Shown here: one piece after another, positions 1 to 9,947 of the stretch
How positions within the stretch are numbered: the stretch's first letter is position 1
How the letters are laid out: the number at the start of each line of letters is the position of its first letter
Origin: Cupriavidus sp.
GTDB taxonomy: Bacteria; Pseudomonadota; Gammaproteobacteria; Burkholderiales; Burkholderiaceae
Length of the DNA stretch: 64,000 nt
Direction: 5' to 3'
Assembly: GCA_031181345.1 (NCBI GenBank)
Contig: JAPSLC010000011.1
Coordinates: forward strand, 1-64,000
Notes under the pieces: generated by a model
What the model saw: the letters and a program-made list of their open reading frames with translations, nothing else
What the model was told of the DNA's origin: nothing
Databases searched by the model: none
Translations under genes and position numbers: made by a program

Positions 1-15
1 GGTAATTTGCTTCAT
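1..15 (-). CDS. glnB: Nitrogen regulatory protein P-II, first five codons only
   Basis: Only the start codon and four more codons lie in the window, reading MKQIT on the minus strand. That is the conserved N-terminus of P-II signalling proteins (MKQITAIIKPFKLDEV in many relatives). The start follows an AAAGGGGG ribosome-binding site. The gene lies directly downstream of nadE on the same strand, an arrangement known in Ralstonia and Cupriavidus. P-II senses 2-oxoglutarate and glutamine and controls glutamine synthetase adenylylation and ammonium uptake. GlnK cannot be told from GlnB with five residues; GlnB is preferred because of the nadE neighbour. Confidence 0.7.
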
Positions 16-96
16 GTCGGCCCCCTTTCTGTCGTGATTGGTTGATGCAAGATTCTAGCCCGCGCGGCGCGATGGCGCGCCAAAGCGGGCTGGGGA

Positions 97-2220
<2,124 letters not shown>

Positions 2221-2379
2221 CTCGAACACCCTTGTTGTGCGCAGGGCCGGCATGGTGCCGGACAGATGCAAGGCGCGGCCACAGGCGATAATGCGACGTC
2301 GGCATCTGCCCCGCATCCACCTTTCTGGCCGCCGGTCCCGCGGACCTCGGCAAGGCACACCGTGAAAGCAAGCAAGTCC

Positions 2380-3603
2380 ATGCCATCCCACGCAGGCAGC
2401 GCCGCCATGCAGGCGGAGCGACCCGAGAATTATCGCACGCGTATCGTCGAGAACCTGGCCGACATCGCGCCGGCCGAGTGGGACGGCCTGCTGGCGCGAC
2501 AGCCCGGCCGCACGCCCTTCCTGCGCCATGCCTTCCTGCACGCGCTGCATGCGAGCGGCAGCGCCAACGACGACACCGGCTGGAGTCCGCGCTACCTGAC
2601 CTTGTGGAAGGACGCCGCCGACGGCGAGCGGCTGGCCGCCGCGATGCCGCTCTACGCGAAGGCGCACTCCTACGGGGAGTATGTGTTCGACTGGGCCTGG
2701 GCCGACGCCTATGCGCAGAACGGCCTGGAGTACTACCCGAAGTGGCTGGCGGCGATTCCGTTCACGCCGGTGCAGGGCACGCGCCTGCTGGCCGAGAACG
2801 CGCTGGCGCGCGAGCTGTTGCTGCAGGTCGCGCTGACGCTGGCCGAGCAGAGCCAGCTTTCCTCACTGCACGTGCTGTTCCCCGACGACGCCGAGGCCGC
2901 GCTGATGGAGCAGGCCGGCATGATGATGCGCCACGGTGTGCAGTTCCACTGGACCAATCCCGGCTATCCGGACTTCGAGGCGTTTCTCGCCACGCTGTCG
3001 CAGAAGAAGCGCAAGAACATCCGCGCCGAACGGCGCCGCGTCGCCGAGGCCGGCATCGCGTTCCGCCATCTGCGCGGCATGGAGATCGGTCCCGACGACT
3101 GGCGGCTGTTCCATCGCTGCTACCGGCAGACCTATCGCGAACACCGTTCGACGCCGTATCTGAACCTGGATTTCTTCGAGCGCATCGGCGCGGCGATGCC
3201 GGAGCATCTGCTGCTGGTGATCGCGCGGCGCGAGGGGCGCGACATCGCCGCCTCGCTGCTGGTCTACGACGACGACCCCGAGGTCAGCACGCTGTACGGC
3301 CGCTATTGGGGCGCGCTCGAACACCATCCGTGCCTGCATTTCGAGACGGCCTACTACCAGCCGCTCGCCTTCTGCATCGGACACGGGATTCGCACCTTCG
3401 AAGGGGGCGCGCAGGGCGAGCACAAGATGGCGCGCGGCTTCCTGCCGGTGGCCACGCGTTCCGCCCACTGGCTCGCGCACCCTGCCTTCGCCGATGCGGT
3501 CGAGCGCTTCCTCGCGCGCGAGCGCGCGGGGATCGATGCGTATCTGGATGAATTGAACGACAGGACGCCGTATGCGAGGACGGCAGAAGGTGGCGAGGGG
3601 TAG
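2380..3603 (+). CDS. GNAT/FemAB-like N-acyltransferase (COG3146, DUF482 family)
   Basis: This 407-residue soluble protein belongs to the family annotated as GNAT N-acetyltransferase or 'peptidoglycan biosynthesis' protein (COG3146). The diagnostic C-terminal stretch [18 protein letters not shown] is present, as is a basic [11 protein letters not shown] segment in the middle. The fold is related to FemAB/Mprf acyltransferases, but no substrate is firmly known. The start is uncertain: ATG codons at 2380 and 2407 and a GTG at 2362 are in frame, none with a strong ribosome-binding site. The gene is divergent from nadE across a 160-bp gap. A repeat-rich region follows the stop. Confidence 0.8.
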   Translation: MPSHAGSAAMQAERPENYRTRIVENLADIAPAEWDGLLARQPGRTPFLRHAFLHALHASGSANDDTGWSPRYLTLWKDAADGERLAAAMPLYAKAHSYGEYVFDWAWADAYAQNGLEYYPKWLAAIPFTPVQGTRLLAENALARELLLQVALTLAEQSQLSSLHVLFPDDAEAALMEQAGMMMRHGVQFHWTNPGYPDFEAFLATLSQKKRKNIRAERRRVAEAGIAFRHLRGMEIGPDDWRLFHRCYRQTYREHRSTPYLNLDFFERIGAAMPEHLLLVIARREGRDIAASLLVYDDDPEVSTLYGRYWGALEHHPCLHFETAYYQPLAFCIGHGIRTFEGGAQGEHKMARGFLPVATRSAHWLAHPAFADAVERFLARERAGIDAYLDELNDRTPYARTAEGGEG

Positions 3604-3611
3604 ATGTTCTT

Positions 3612-3737
3612 CCCTCTCCCGCTCGCGGGAGAGGGGTCGGGGGAGAGGGAAACGCCGGCCGTCAAGCCGGCGCGGTCACCGGTTGCAGACGTCCCAGGCC
3701 CTCTCCCCCAGCCCCTCTCCCACACGTGGGAGAGGGG
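3612..3737. repeat. Pair of CCTCTCCC/GGGAGAGG palindromes (repeat family A)
   Basis: Two near-perfect palindromes lie between convergent genes. One at 3612-3635 has 11-bp arms around TC. The other at 3712-3737 has 12-bp arms beginning CCCCTCTCCCAC. A small GCCGGC inverted repeat separates them. The same stem sequence recurs at 40306-40331, so this is a dispersed intergenic family. Such elements can act as bidirectional terminators or mRNA stabilisers; that role is inferred. Confidence 0.75.
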
Positions 3738-3768
3738 AGCCAACCAACGAGCGGGGAGACCGCTCAGG

Positions 3769-6393
3769 TCAAACCTTCGCCGCCACCCACTCGCCCACGC
3801 CCGCCAGCGCCGCCGGCAGCTTCGCCGGTTCGGTGCCGCCGGCCTGGGCCATGTCCGGGCGGCCGCCGCCCTTGCCGCCGACCTGCTGGGCGACGAAGTT
3901 GACCAGCTCGCCGGCCTTGACCTTGCCGGTCGCGTCGGCGGTGACGCCGGCGATCAGGCTGACCTTGCCGTCCTGCACCGCGCCGAGCACGATGGCCGCG
4001 CTCTTGAGCTTGTCCTTGAGCTTGTCCATGGTCTCGCGCAGCGTCTTGACGTCGGCGCCTTCGAGCTGGGCCGCCAGCACCTTCAGGCCCTTGATCTCGA
4101 TCGCCTGGCTCGCCAGCTCGTCGCCCTGCGAGGCAGCGAGCTTGCTCTTCAGGCGCTCCAGTTCCTTCTCCAGCGCGCGGACCTGGTCCTGCATCTGGCC
4201 GATGCGCGGCACCAGCTCGCTCGGCTGCGCCTTCAGCGCGGAAGCGGCTTCGTTCAGCCGCGCATCGAGCGACTGCAGATAGTGCAGCGCGTTGTCGCCG
4301 GTGATCGCCTCGACGCGGCGGATGCCGGCCGCGACGCCGCCTTCCACCACGATCTTGAACAGGCCGATGTCGCCGGTGCGGGTCACGTGGGTGCCGCCGC
4401 ACAGTTCCTTCGAGCTGCCGATCGACAGCACGCGCACCTCGTCGGCGTACTTCTCGCCGAACAGCGCCATCGCGCCGCTCTTGACGGCATCGTCGAACGG
4501 CATCAGCTCGGCGCCGGTGGCCTCGTTGCGCAGGATCTCGGCGTTGACGATCTCCTCGACCTCGCGGATCTGTGCCGCGGTCAGCGGCGCGTTGTGCGAG
4601 AAGTCGAAACGGGTCTTGTCGGCGTCGACCAGCGAGCCCTTCTGCTGCACGTGGCTGCCCAGCACTTCGCGCAGCGCCTTGTGCATCAGGTGGGTGGCCG
4701 AATGGTTGCGCATCGTGCGCGCGCGGCGCAGGGCGTCGACCTCGGCGGTCACGGTATCGCCGACCTTCAGCGCGGCGCCGCCGAGCGTGCCCTGATGGCC
4801 GAACACATCGGCCTGAACCTTGGTCGTATCGGCCACCGCGAACACTGCCGCGCCGGCCTTCAGCTCGCCCTGGTCGCCGGCCTGGCCGCCCGACTCGGCG
4901 TAGAACGGGGTGTGGTCGAGCACCACCACCCCGGTCTGGCCCGGCTGCATGACCTCGACCGAGGCGCCGTCGACATACAGCGCCACCACTTTGGCGTCCT
5001 CCAGCACCAGCTTCTCGTAGCCGTGGAAGGTCGTCTTGGCGCCGCTGTACTCGAGGCCGGCGGCCATCTTGAACTTGCCGGCGGCACGGGCCTGCTCGCG
5101 CTGGCGCGTCATGGCGGCGTCGAAGGCGGCCTCGTCGACCGACACTTCCTGCTCGCGGCAGACGTCCTGCGTCAGGTCCAGCGGAAAGCCGTAGGTGTCG
5201 TGCAGCTTGAACGCGAGTTCGCCGTCCAGCATGTTGCCGCCCTTGGCCTTCAGATCGGCCAGCGCCGCATCGAGAATGCTCATGCCGTTCTCGATGGTCT
5301 CGAAGAAGCGCTCTTCCTCGGCCTTCAGCACCTCGACCACGCGCGGCTCGGCCTCGGCCAGCTCCGGATAGGCCTCGCCCATCTGCGCGACCAGGTCGGC
5401 CACCATCTTGTGGAAGAACGGCGTCTTGCGGCCCAGCTTGTAGCCGTGGCGGATCGCGCGGCGCACGATCCGGCGCAGCACGTAGCCGCGGCCCTCGTTG
5501 CCCGGAATCACGCCGTCGACGATCAGGAAGGAGCAGGCGCGGATATGGTCGGCGATGACCTTCAGCGAGTTGTTGTTCAGATCGTCGACACCGGTTTCGC
5601 GCGCGGCGGCGCGGATCAGCGCCTGGAACAGGTCGATCTCGTAGTTGCTGTGGACGTGCTGCAGCACCGCGGCAATACGCTCCAGGCCCATGCCGGTATC
5701 GACGCAGGGCTTGGGCAGCGGCGTCATGTTGCCTTGCTCGTCCCGGTTGAACTGCATGAACACCAGGTTCCAGATCTCGATGTAGCGGTCCCCGTCCTCT
5801 TCGGCCGATCCCGGCGGGCCGCCCCAGACGTCCGGACCGTGGTCGTAGAAGATTTCCGAGCACGGGCCGCAGGGGCCGGTGTCGGCCATCTGCCAGAAGT
5901 TGTCGGACGCATAGCGCGCGCCCTTGTTGTCGCCGATGCGGACGATGCGCTCGACCGGCACGCCGACTTCCCTGGCCCAGATGTCATAGGCCTCGTCGTC
6001 CTCGGCATAGACCGTGACCCACAGCTTCTCGGCCGGCAGGTTGTAGACCTTGGTCAACAGCTCCCACGCGTACTGGATCGCCTCGCGCTTGAAGTAGTCG
6101 CCGAACGAGAAGTTGCCCAGCATCTCGAAGAAGGTATGGTGGCGCGCGGTATAGCCGACGTTTTCCAGGTCGTTGTGCTTGCCGCCGGCGCGCACCGAAC
6201 GCTGCGACGAGGTCGCGCGCGTGTAGGGCCGCTTGTCGGTGCCGAGGAAGACGTCCTTGAACTGCACCATGCCGGAGTTGGTGAACAACAGCGTCGGATC
6301 GTTGGCCGGCACGAGGCTCGACGAGCGGACCACGGTATGGCCCTTCGATTCGAAGAACTGCAGGAACTTGCTGCGGATGTCGGAGACTTTCAT
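3769..6393 (-). CDS. alaS: Alanine--tRNA ligase
   Basis: AlaRS charges tRNA-Ala in the cytoplasm and proofreads mischarged Ser and Gly. The 874-residue length is typical. The class II catalytic core starts with [19 protein letters not shown] and contains the conserved [19 protein letters not shown] and [18 protein letters not shown] segments. The editing domain carries both zinc-binding motifs, the [11 protein letters not shown] histidines and [15 protein letters not shown]. The C-terminal glycine-rich C-Ala domain includes [20 protein letters not shown]. The start at 6393 was chosen over the open upstream frame because it gives the family N-terminus. The gene is divergent from the CoA-transferase gene and convergent with the GNAT-like gene. 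Confidence 0.98.
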   Translation of the reverse strand: MKVSDIRSKFLQFFESKGHTVVRSSSLVPANDPTLLFTNSGMVQFKDVFLGTDKRPYTRATSSQRSVRAGGKHNDLENVGYTARHHTFFEMLGNFSFGDYFKREAIQYAWELLTKVYNLPAEKLWVTVYAEDDEAYDIWAREVGVPVERIVRIGDNKGARYASDNFWQMADTGPCGPCSEIFYDHGPDVWGGPPGSAEEDGDRYIEIWNLVFMQFNRDEQGNMTPLPKPCVDTGMGLERIAAVLQHVHSNYEIDLFQALIRAAARETGVDDLNNNSLKVIADHIRACSFLIVDGVIPGNEGRGYVLRRIVRRAIRHGYKLGRKTPFFHKMVADLVAQMGEAYPELAEAEPRVVEVLKAEEERFFETIENGMSILDAALADLKAKGGNMLDGELAFKLHDTYGFPLDLTQDVCREQEVSVDEAAFDAAMTRQREQARAAGKFKMAAGLEYSGAKTTFHGYEKLVLEDAKVVALYVDGASVEVMQPGQTGVVVLDHTPFYAESGGQAGDQGELKAGAAVFAVADTTKVQADVFGHQGTLGGAALKVGDTVTAEVDALRRARTMRNHSATHLMHKALREVLGSHVQQKGSLVDADKTRFDFSHNAPLTAAQIREVEEIVNAEILRNEATGAELMPFDDAVKSGAMALFGEKYADEVRVLSIGSSKELCGGTHVTRTGDIGLFKIVVEGGVAAGIRRVEAITGDNALHYLQSLDARLNEAASALKAQPSELVPRIGQMQDQVRALEKELERLKSKLAASQGDELASQAIEIKGLKVLAAQLEGADVKTLRETMDKLKDKLKSAAIVLGAVQDGKVSLIAGVTADATGKVKAGELVNFVAQQVGGKGGGRPDMAQAGGTEPAKLPAALAGVGEWVAAKV

Positions 6394-6760
6394 GTTTGGG
6401 GGCAAGGCGTCCCCGCATGGCATCGCAGGGCGCAGTCGGATTGGATTTGCAAACCGTTGATTATACGGGGAACGCCGCCGCAACGGCAGGCTGGACCGGC
6501 GGTTGCGGGCGCGCTGCCGGGGGCATGCGCGGCACGGAGGCGACACCGCTGCCGAAGTCCGCGGATGTGCGTCCGGCGGCCCGCCGGTGGTACAGTGCTG
6601 GCTGTCCCGGGCCGGGCCGGCCCACCCGCTGCACGCCTGTGCCGCTTTCGTGCCGCCGCCTCGTGCCCCCGGCTCGACCGGCCGGCCCTGCGCCGCCCTG
6701 CCCGATTCCCGATTCCCGATTCGCCGTCCAGCCGCCTCACCGCTATCGCCTGATATTCCC
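6394..6760. other. 367-bp intergenic region with alaS -10 candidate and short tandem repeats
   Basis: This is the gap between divergent alaS and the CaiB-type gene. On the minus strand a perfect TATAAT lies at 6465-6460, about 67 bp before alaS. No convincing -35 sits at 17 bp, so the promoter call is moderate. Near the other end a 7-bp unit, CCCGATT, is repeated three times at about 6700-6720. No credible coding sequence was found. Confidence 0.5.
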
Positions 6761-7981
6761 ATGGGAGCTTTAAGCCACCTCCGCGTCCTCGACCTGACCC
6801 GCGTGCTCGCCGGGCCCTGGTGCGCCCAGAACCTTGCCGACTTCGGCGCCGACGTGATCAAGATCGAACGGCCCGGCGCCGGCGACGATACGCGCACCTG
6901 GGGGCCGCCCTGGCTGCTGGACGAGTCGGGCCGCGACACGGCCGAGGCCGCCTACTACCTCGCCGCCAACCGCAACAAGCGCTCGGTGACCTGCGACATC
7001 AGCACGCCCGAAGGCCAGCAGCTGGTGCGCGAACTGGCGGCGCAGAGCGACGTGGTGCTGGAGAACTACAAGGTCGGCCAGCTGAAGAAGTACGGGCTCG
7101 ATTACGAGTCGCTGAAGGCGGTCAAGCCCGACCTGATCTACTGCTCGGTGACCGGCTTCGGCCAGACCGGCCCCTACGCCGCCCGCCCCGGCTACGACTT
7201 CATCATCCAGGGCATGGGCGGCTTCATGAGCCTGACCGGCGAGCGCGACGACCTGCCCGGCGGCGGGCCGCAGAAGGCCGGCGTGGCGATCTCCGACCTG
7301 ATGACGGGCCAGTACGCGACCATCGCGGTGCTGGCCGCGCTGGCGCACCGCGACCGCACCGGCGAGGGCCAGTACATCGACATGGCGCTGCTCGACGTGC
7401 AGGTCGCCATGCTGGCCAACATGAACACCAACTACCTGGCTAGCGGCATCGCGCCCAAGCGCTGGGGCAACGCGCACCCGAACATCGTGCCGTACCAGAC
7501 CTTCCAGGCGGCCGACGGCTGGATCATCGTCGCGGTCGGCAACGACGGACAGTTCCGCAAGTTCGTCGAGGCGGGCGGCCGGCCCGAACTGTCGGCCGAT
7601 CCGCGCTTCGCCACCAATCCGCAGCGCGTGGCCAACCGCGACACGCTGGTGCCGATCCTGGCCGAGATGGTCAAGCCGCGCACGCGCGCGCAGTGGATCG
7701 CCGCTCTGGAAGCGGCCGGCGTGCCGTGCGGCCCGATCAACACGCTCGACGATGTGTTCGAGGACGCCCAGGTGAAGGCGCGCGGGCTGCGCGTGGACCT
7801 GCCGCACCCGAGCGCGGGCGAGGTCAAGCTGGTCGGCAGCCCGATCAAGATGAGCGCCACGCCGCCGCAGGCGGTCCGCCACCCGCCGCTGCTGGGCGAG
7901 CACACCGACGCGGTGCTGGGCGAGATGCTCGGCTACACGCCGGAGCGCATTGCCGAGCTGCGGGCCAAGGGCGTGCTCTGA
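6761..7981 (+). CDS. CaiB/BaiF family (class III) CoA-transferase
   Basis: This 406-residue enzyme should move CoA between an acyl-CoA donor and a carboxylic acid. The N-terminus [20 protein letters not shown] is a textbook family III start. [23 protein letters not shown] follows, and then [40 protein letters not shown]. The class III catalytic Asp is expected in the [16 protein letters not shown] region. Length is standard. The start is the ATG at 6761, although no clear Shine-Dalgarno precedes it. The sequence resembles the succinyl-CoA:dicarboxylate group common in Burkholderiales. Substrate cannot be assigned from sequence alone. Confidence 0.92.
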   Translation: MGALSHLRVLDLTRVLAGPWCAQNLADFGADVIKIERPGAGDDTRTWGPPWLLDESGRDTAEAAYYLAANRNKRSVTCDISTPEGQQLVRELAAQSDVVLENYKVGQLKKYGLDYESLKAVKPDLIYCSVTGFGQTGPYAARPGYDFIIQGMGGFMSLTGERDDLPGGGPQKAGVAISDLMTGQYATIAVLAALAHRDRTGEGQYIDMALLDVQVAMLANMNTNYLASGIAPKRWGNAHPNIVPYQTFQAADGWIIVAVGNDGQFRKFVEAGGRPELSADPRFATNPQRVANRDTLVPILAEMVKPRTRAQWIAALEAAGVPCGPINTLDDVFEDAQVKARGLRVDLPHPSAGEVKLVGSPIKMSATPPQAVRHPPLLGEHTDAVLGEMLGYTPERIAELRAKGVL

Positions 7982-8115
7982 CGGGCCGATGCGGGTTCGA
8001 ATGCCGGTCCGAATGACGATTTGAGCGATGAATGACGTGGCGGCGGCCCAGGGGCCGGCCGTCGCCCGCGCCGATTCCCCAACCCCTTCCCCACCTGAAC
8101 CGAGCCGGAGTACCC

Positions 8116-8574
8116 ATGCAGATCGATGCCTTGCTCGCTTTTCTCCACTTCCTGTCCATCTTCGCGCTGATCACCTTCCTGGTGGCCGAGGCCGTGGTGC
8201 TGCGGCCCGGCATCACGCCGGCGGCGGTACGCCGGGTCGGCATCTACGATCTGCTGTACTTCGGCTCCGCGATGGCGGCGCTGGCCACCGGCCTGCTGCG
8301 GCTGTTCTACGGCGCCAAGGGCGTCGACTTCTATCTGCCCAACCCGTGGTTCCACGCCAAGATGACGGTGTTCGTGCTGATCGCGCTGTGCTCGCTGCCG
8401 CCGACCTTCCGCTTCCGCCGCTGGCGCGCGCAGGCCGCTGGCCAGAGCGGCTTCGTGCCGTCCGACGTCGAATTGAAGGCGGCGCGCCGCTGGGTCATGA
8501 TCGAAGCGCATCTGCTGATCCTGCTGCCCTTGTGCGCGGTGATGATGGCGCGCGGGCTGGGCATGCGCGGCTGA
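8116..8574 (+). CDS. Small integral membrane protein, DUF2214-like
   Basis: This 152-residue protein has four hydrophobic segments: ALLAFLHFLSIFALITFLVA near the N-terminus, LLYFGSAMAALATGLLRLFY, AKMTVFVLIALCSLP, and a C-terminal ILLPLCAVMMARG. The pattern and sequence match the DUF2214 family of inner-membrane proteins, which has no assigned function. The ATG is preceded by CCGGAG at a normal distance. It follows the CaiB-type gene by 134 bp on the same strand and precedes a Bug receptor gene, so it may be co-transcribed. Confidence 0.75.
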   Translation: MQIDALLAFLHFLSIFALITFLVAEAVVLRPGITPAAVRRVGIYDLLYFGSAMAALATGLLRLFYGAKGVDFYLPNPWFHAKMTVFVLIALCSLPPTFRFRRWRAQAAGQSGFVPSDVELKAARRWVMIEAHLLILLPLCAVMMARGLGMRG

Positions 8575-8713
8575 AGCCGGCCGCGCTGCCTTGCTGATCC
8601 TGCGCTGCTGACCGGAAGACCCAAAGATCCAGACACCGAAACACCGAAAGACCGATACGAGGCGCCGGCGGACCCGCCGCGCCCACCGATTCCCAACCTG
8701 CTGACTGGCTACC

Positions 8714-9742
8714 ATGTTCAAGACCTTCGCCGCCAACGCGCTGAGCGCGGCCGCCCTCGTGGCGTCCGTCGGCGCCGCCCTGTTCGCCGCTCCGGCGGCC
8801 GCCCAACCGCCTGCCGCCGCGTGGCCGAGCAAGCCGATCCGCTTCGTCGTGCCCTATCCGGCCGGCGGCCCGCTCGACACCGTCGCGCGCGCGATCGGCG
8901 ACAAGCTCAAGGACTCGCTCGGCCAACCCGTGGTCATCGAGAACCGGCCCGGCGCCGGCGGCAACCTCGGCGCGGACTACGTGGCGCGCCAACCGGCCGA
9001 CGGCTACACCATCGTGATGGGCGCGGTGGCCACGCACGCGATCAACCCGACGCTGTTCGCGAAGATGCCCTACGACCCCGTCAAGGACTTCACGCCGATC
9101 ACGCTGGTCGCCGACGTGCCCAACGTGCTGGTGATGCATCCGGGCAAGGCCGCCGAGCTGCATATCGAATCGGTGCGCGACCTGGTCGAATATGCGCGCA
9201 AGAACCCGGGCAAGCTCGACTACGCGTCCGGCGGCAACGGCAGCGCGGGCCATCTGTCGGGCGAGCTGTTCAAGAGCCTGGCGAAAGTCAGCATGGTCCA
9301 TATCCCCTACAACGGCGCCGCGCCGGCCCAGCTGTCGGTGCTGTCGGGGCAGACCGACCTGATCTTCGACAACCTGGCCTCGGCCAGCGCCAATATCAAG
9401 GCGGGCAAGCTCAAGGCCTTCGCCGTGACCACGCCGGCGCGCGCCGGCGCCCTGCCCGAGTTGCCGACCATTGCCGAAGCGGGCAAGGGGCTGGGCCTGG
9501 AGAGCTTCGACATCTCGACCTGGTTCGGCGTGTTCGCGCCGGCCAACGTGCCGCGCGACATCGTCGACCGGCTCAACCGCGAGATCGTCGCGATCCTGAA
9601 GACCGACGAGATGAAGGCGCGCATGGCCCGCATCGGCGCCCAGCCCGCGCCGACCACGCCCGAGCAGTTCGGCGCGCTGGTGCAGCGCGAGCTGAAGAAG
9701 TACGCGCAGATCGTCAAGGCGTCGGGGGCGAAGGTGGACTGA
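8714..9742 (+). CDS. Bug family (TctC-like) periplasmic solute-binding protein 1
   Basis: This 342-residue protein starts with a Sec signal peptide (NALSAAALVASVGAALFAAPAAAQ), then the Bug hallmark WPSKPIRFVVPYPAGGPLD. Further family segments are GQPVVIENRPGAGGNLGADYVA and VSMVHIPYNGAAPAQLSVLSGQ. Bug proteins bind carboxylates or amino acids in the periplasm and feed tripartite tricarboxylate transporters, but most are genomic orphans, as here. A strong rho-independent terminator follows 37 bp after the stop. The upstream CaiB-type gene suggests an organic acid that is later activated with CoA. The ligand is unknown. Confidence 0.95.
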   Translation: MFKTFAANALSAAALVASVGAALFAAPAAAQPPAAAWPSKPIRFVVPYPAGGPLDTVARAIGDKLKDSLGQPVVIENRPGAGGNLGADYVARQPADGYTIVMGAVATHAINPTLFAKMPYDPVKDFTPITLVADVPNVLVMHPGKAAELHIESVRDLVEYARKNPGKLDYASGGNGSAGHLSGELFKSLAKVSMVHIPYNGAAPAQLSVLSGQTDLIFDNLASASANIKAGKLKAFAVTTPARAGALPELPTIAEAGKGLGLESFDISTWFGVFAPANVPRDIVDRLNREIVAILKTDEMKARMARIGAQPAPTTPEQFGALVQRELKKYAQIVKASGAKVD

Positions 9743-9778
9743 CGTCAAGGCGTCGATCCTCGCCAGCTGGCGCGATCG

Positions 9779-9820
9779 CGGCCCGCTGCCTGTCATGGGC
9801 AGCGGGCCGTTTCCTTTTTT
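9779..9820 (+). terminator. Rho-independent terminator after Bug gene 1
   Basis: A perfect 12-bp GC-rich stem (CGGCCCGCTGCC at 9779-9790 paired with 9798-9809) has a 7-nt loop and is followed by TTTCCTTTTTT. It closes the upstream transcription unit and isolates the next large gene. Confidence 0.93.
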
Positions 9821-9947
9821 GGCATGGGGATTTCCGCGCGGACCGATTTAACAATGTTTGCGCATGCCGCGACAGGGCCTCTCCCGTACCTTGATGCCAC
9901 GCCACCGCCGACGCGGTCCTGCATCGAGACAACTACGGGGAGACATC

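Noticed and set aside
3604..6753. 1049-residue plus-strand frame opposite alaS
   Set aside because: Composition-driven antisense frame (Arg/Ala/Leu/Gly/Val/His-rich) on a very GC-rich gene. AlaRS on the other strand has all family motifs.
7985..8060. Possible tRNA because of a GGTTCGAAT T-loop-like sequence
   Set aside because: No matching acceptor, D or anticodon stems flank it, so no cloverleaf can be drawn.
9743..9947. Type III secretion (hrpII-type TTCG-N16-TTCG) box upstream of the 950-residue gene
   Set aside because: No TTCG pair exists in the upstream interval, so such control is not supported.
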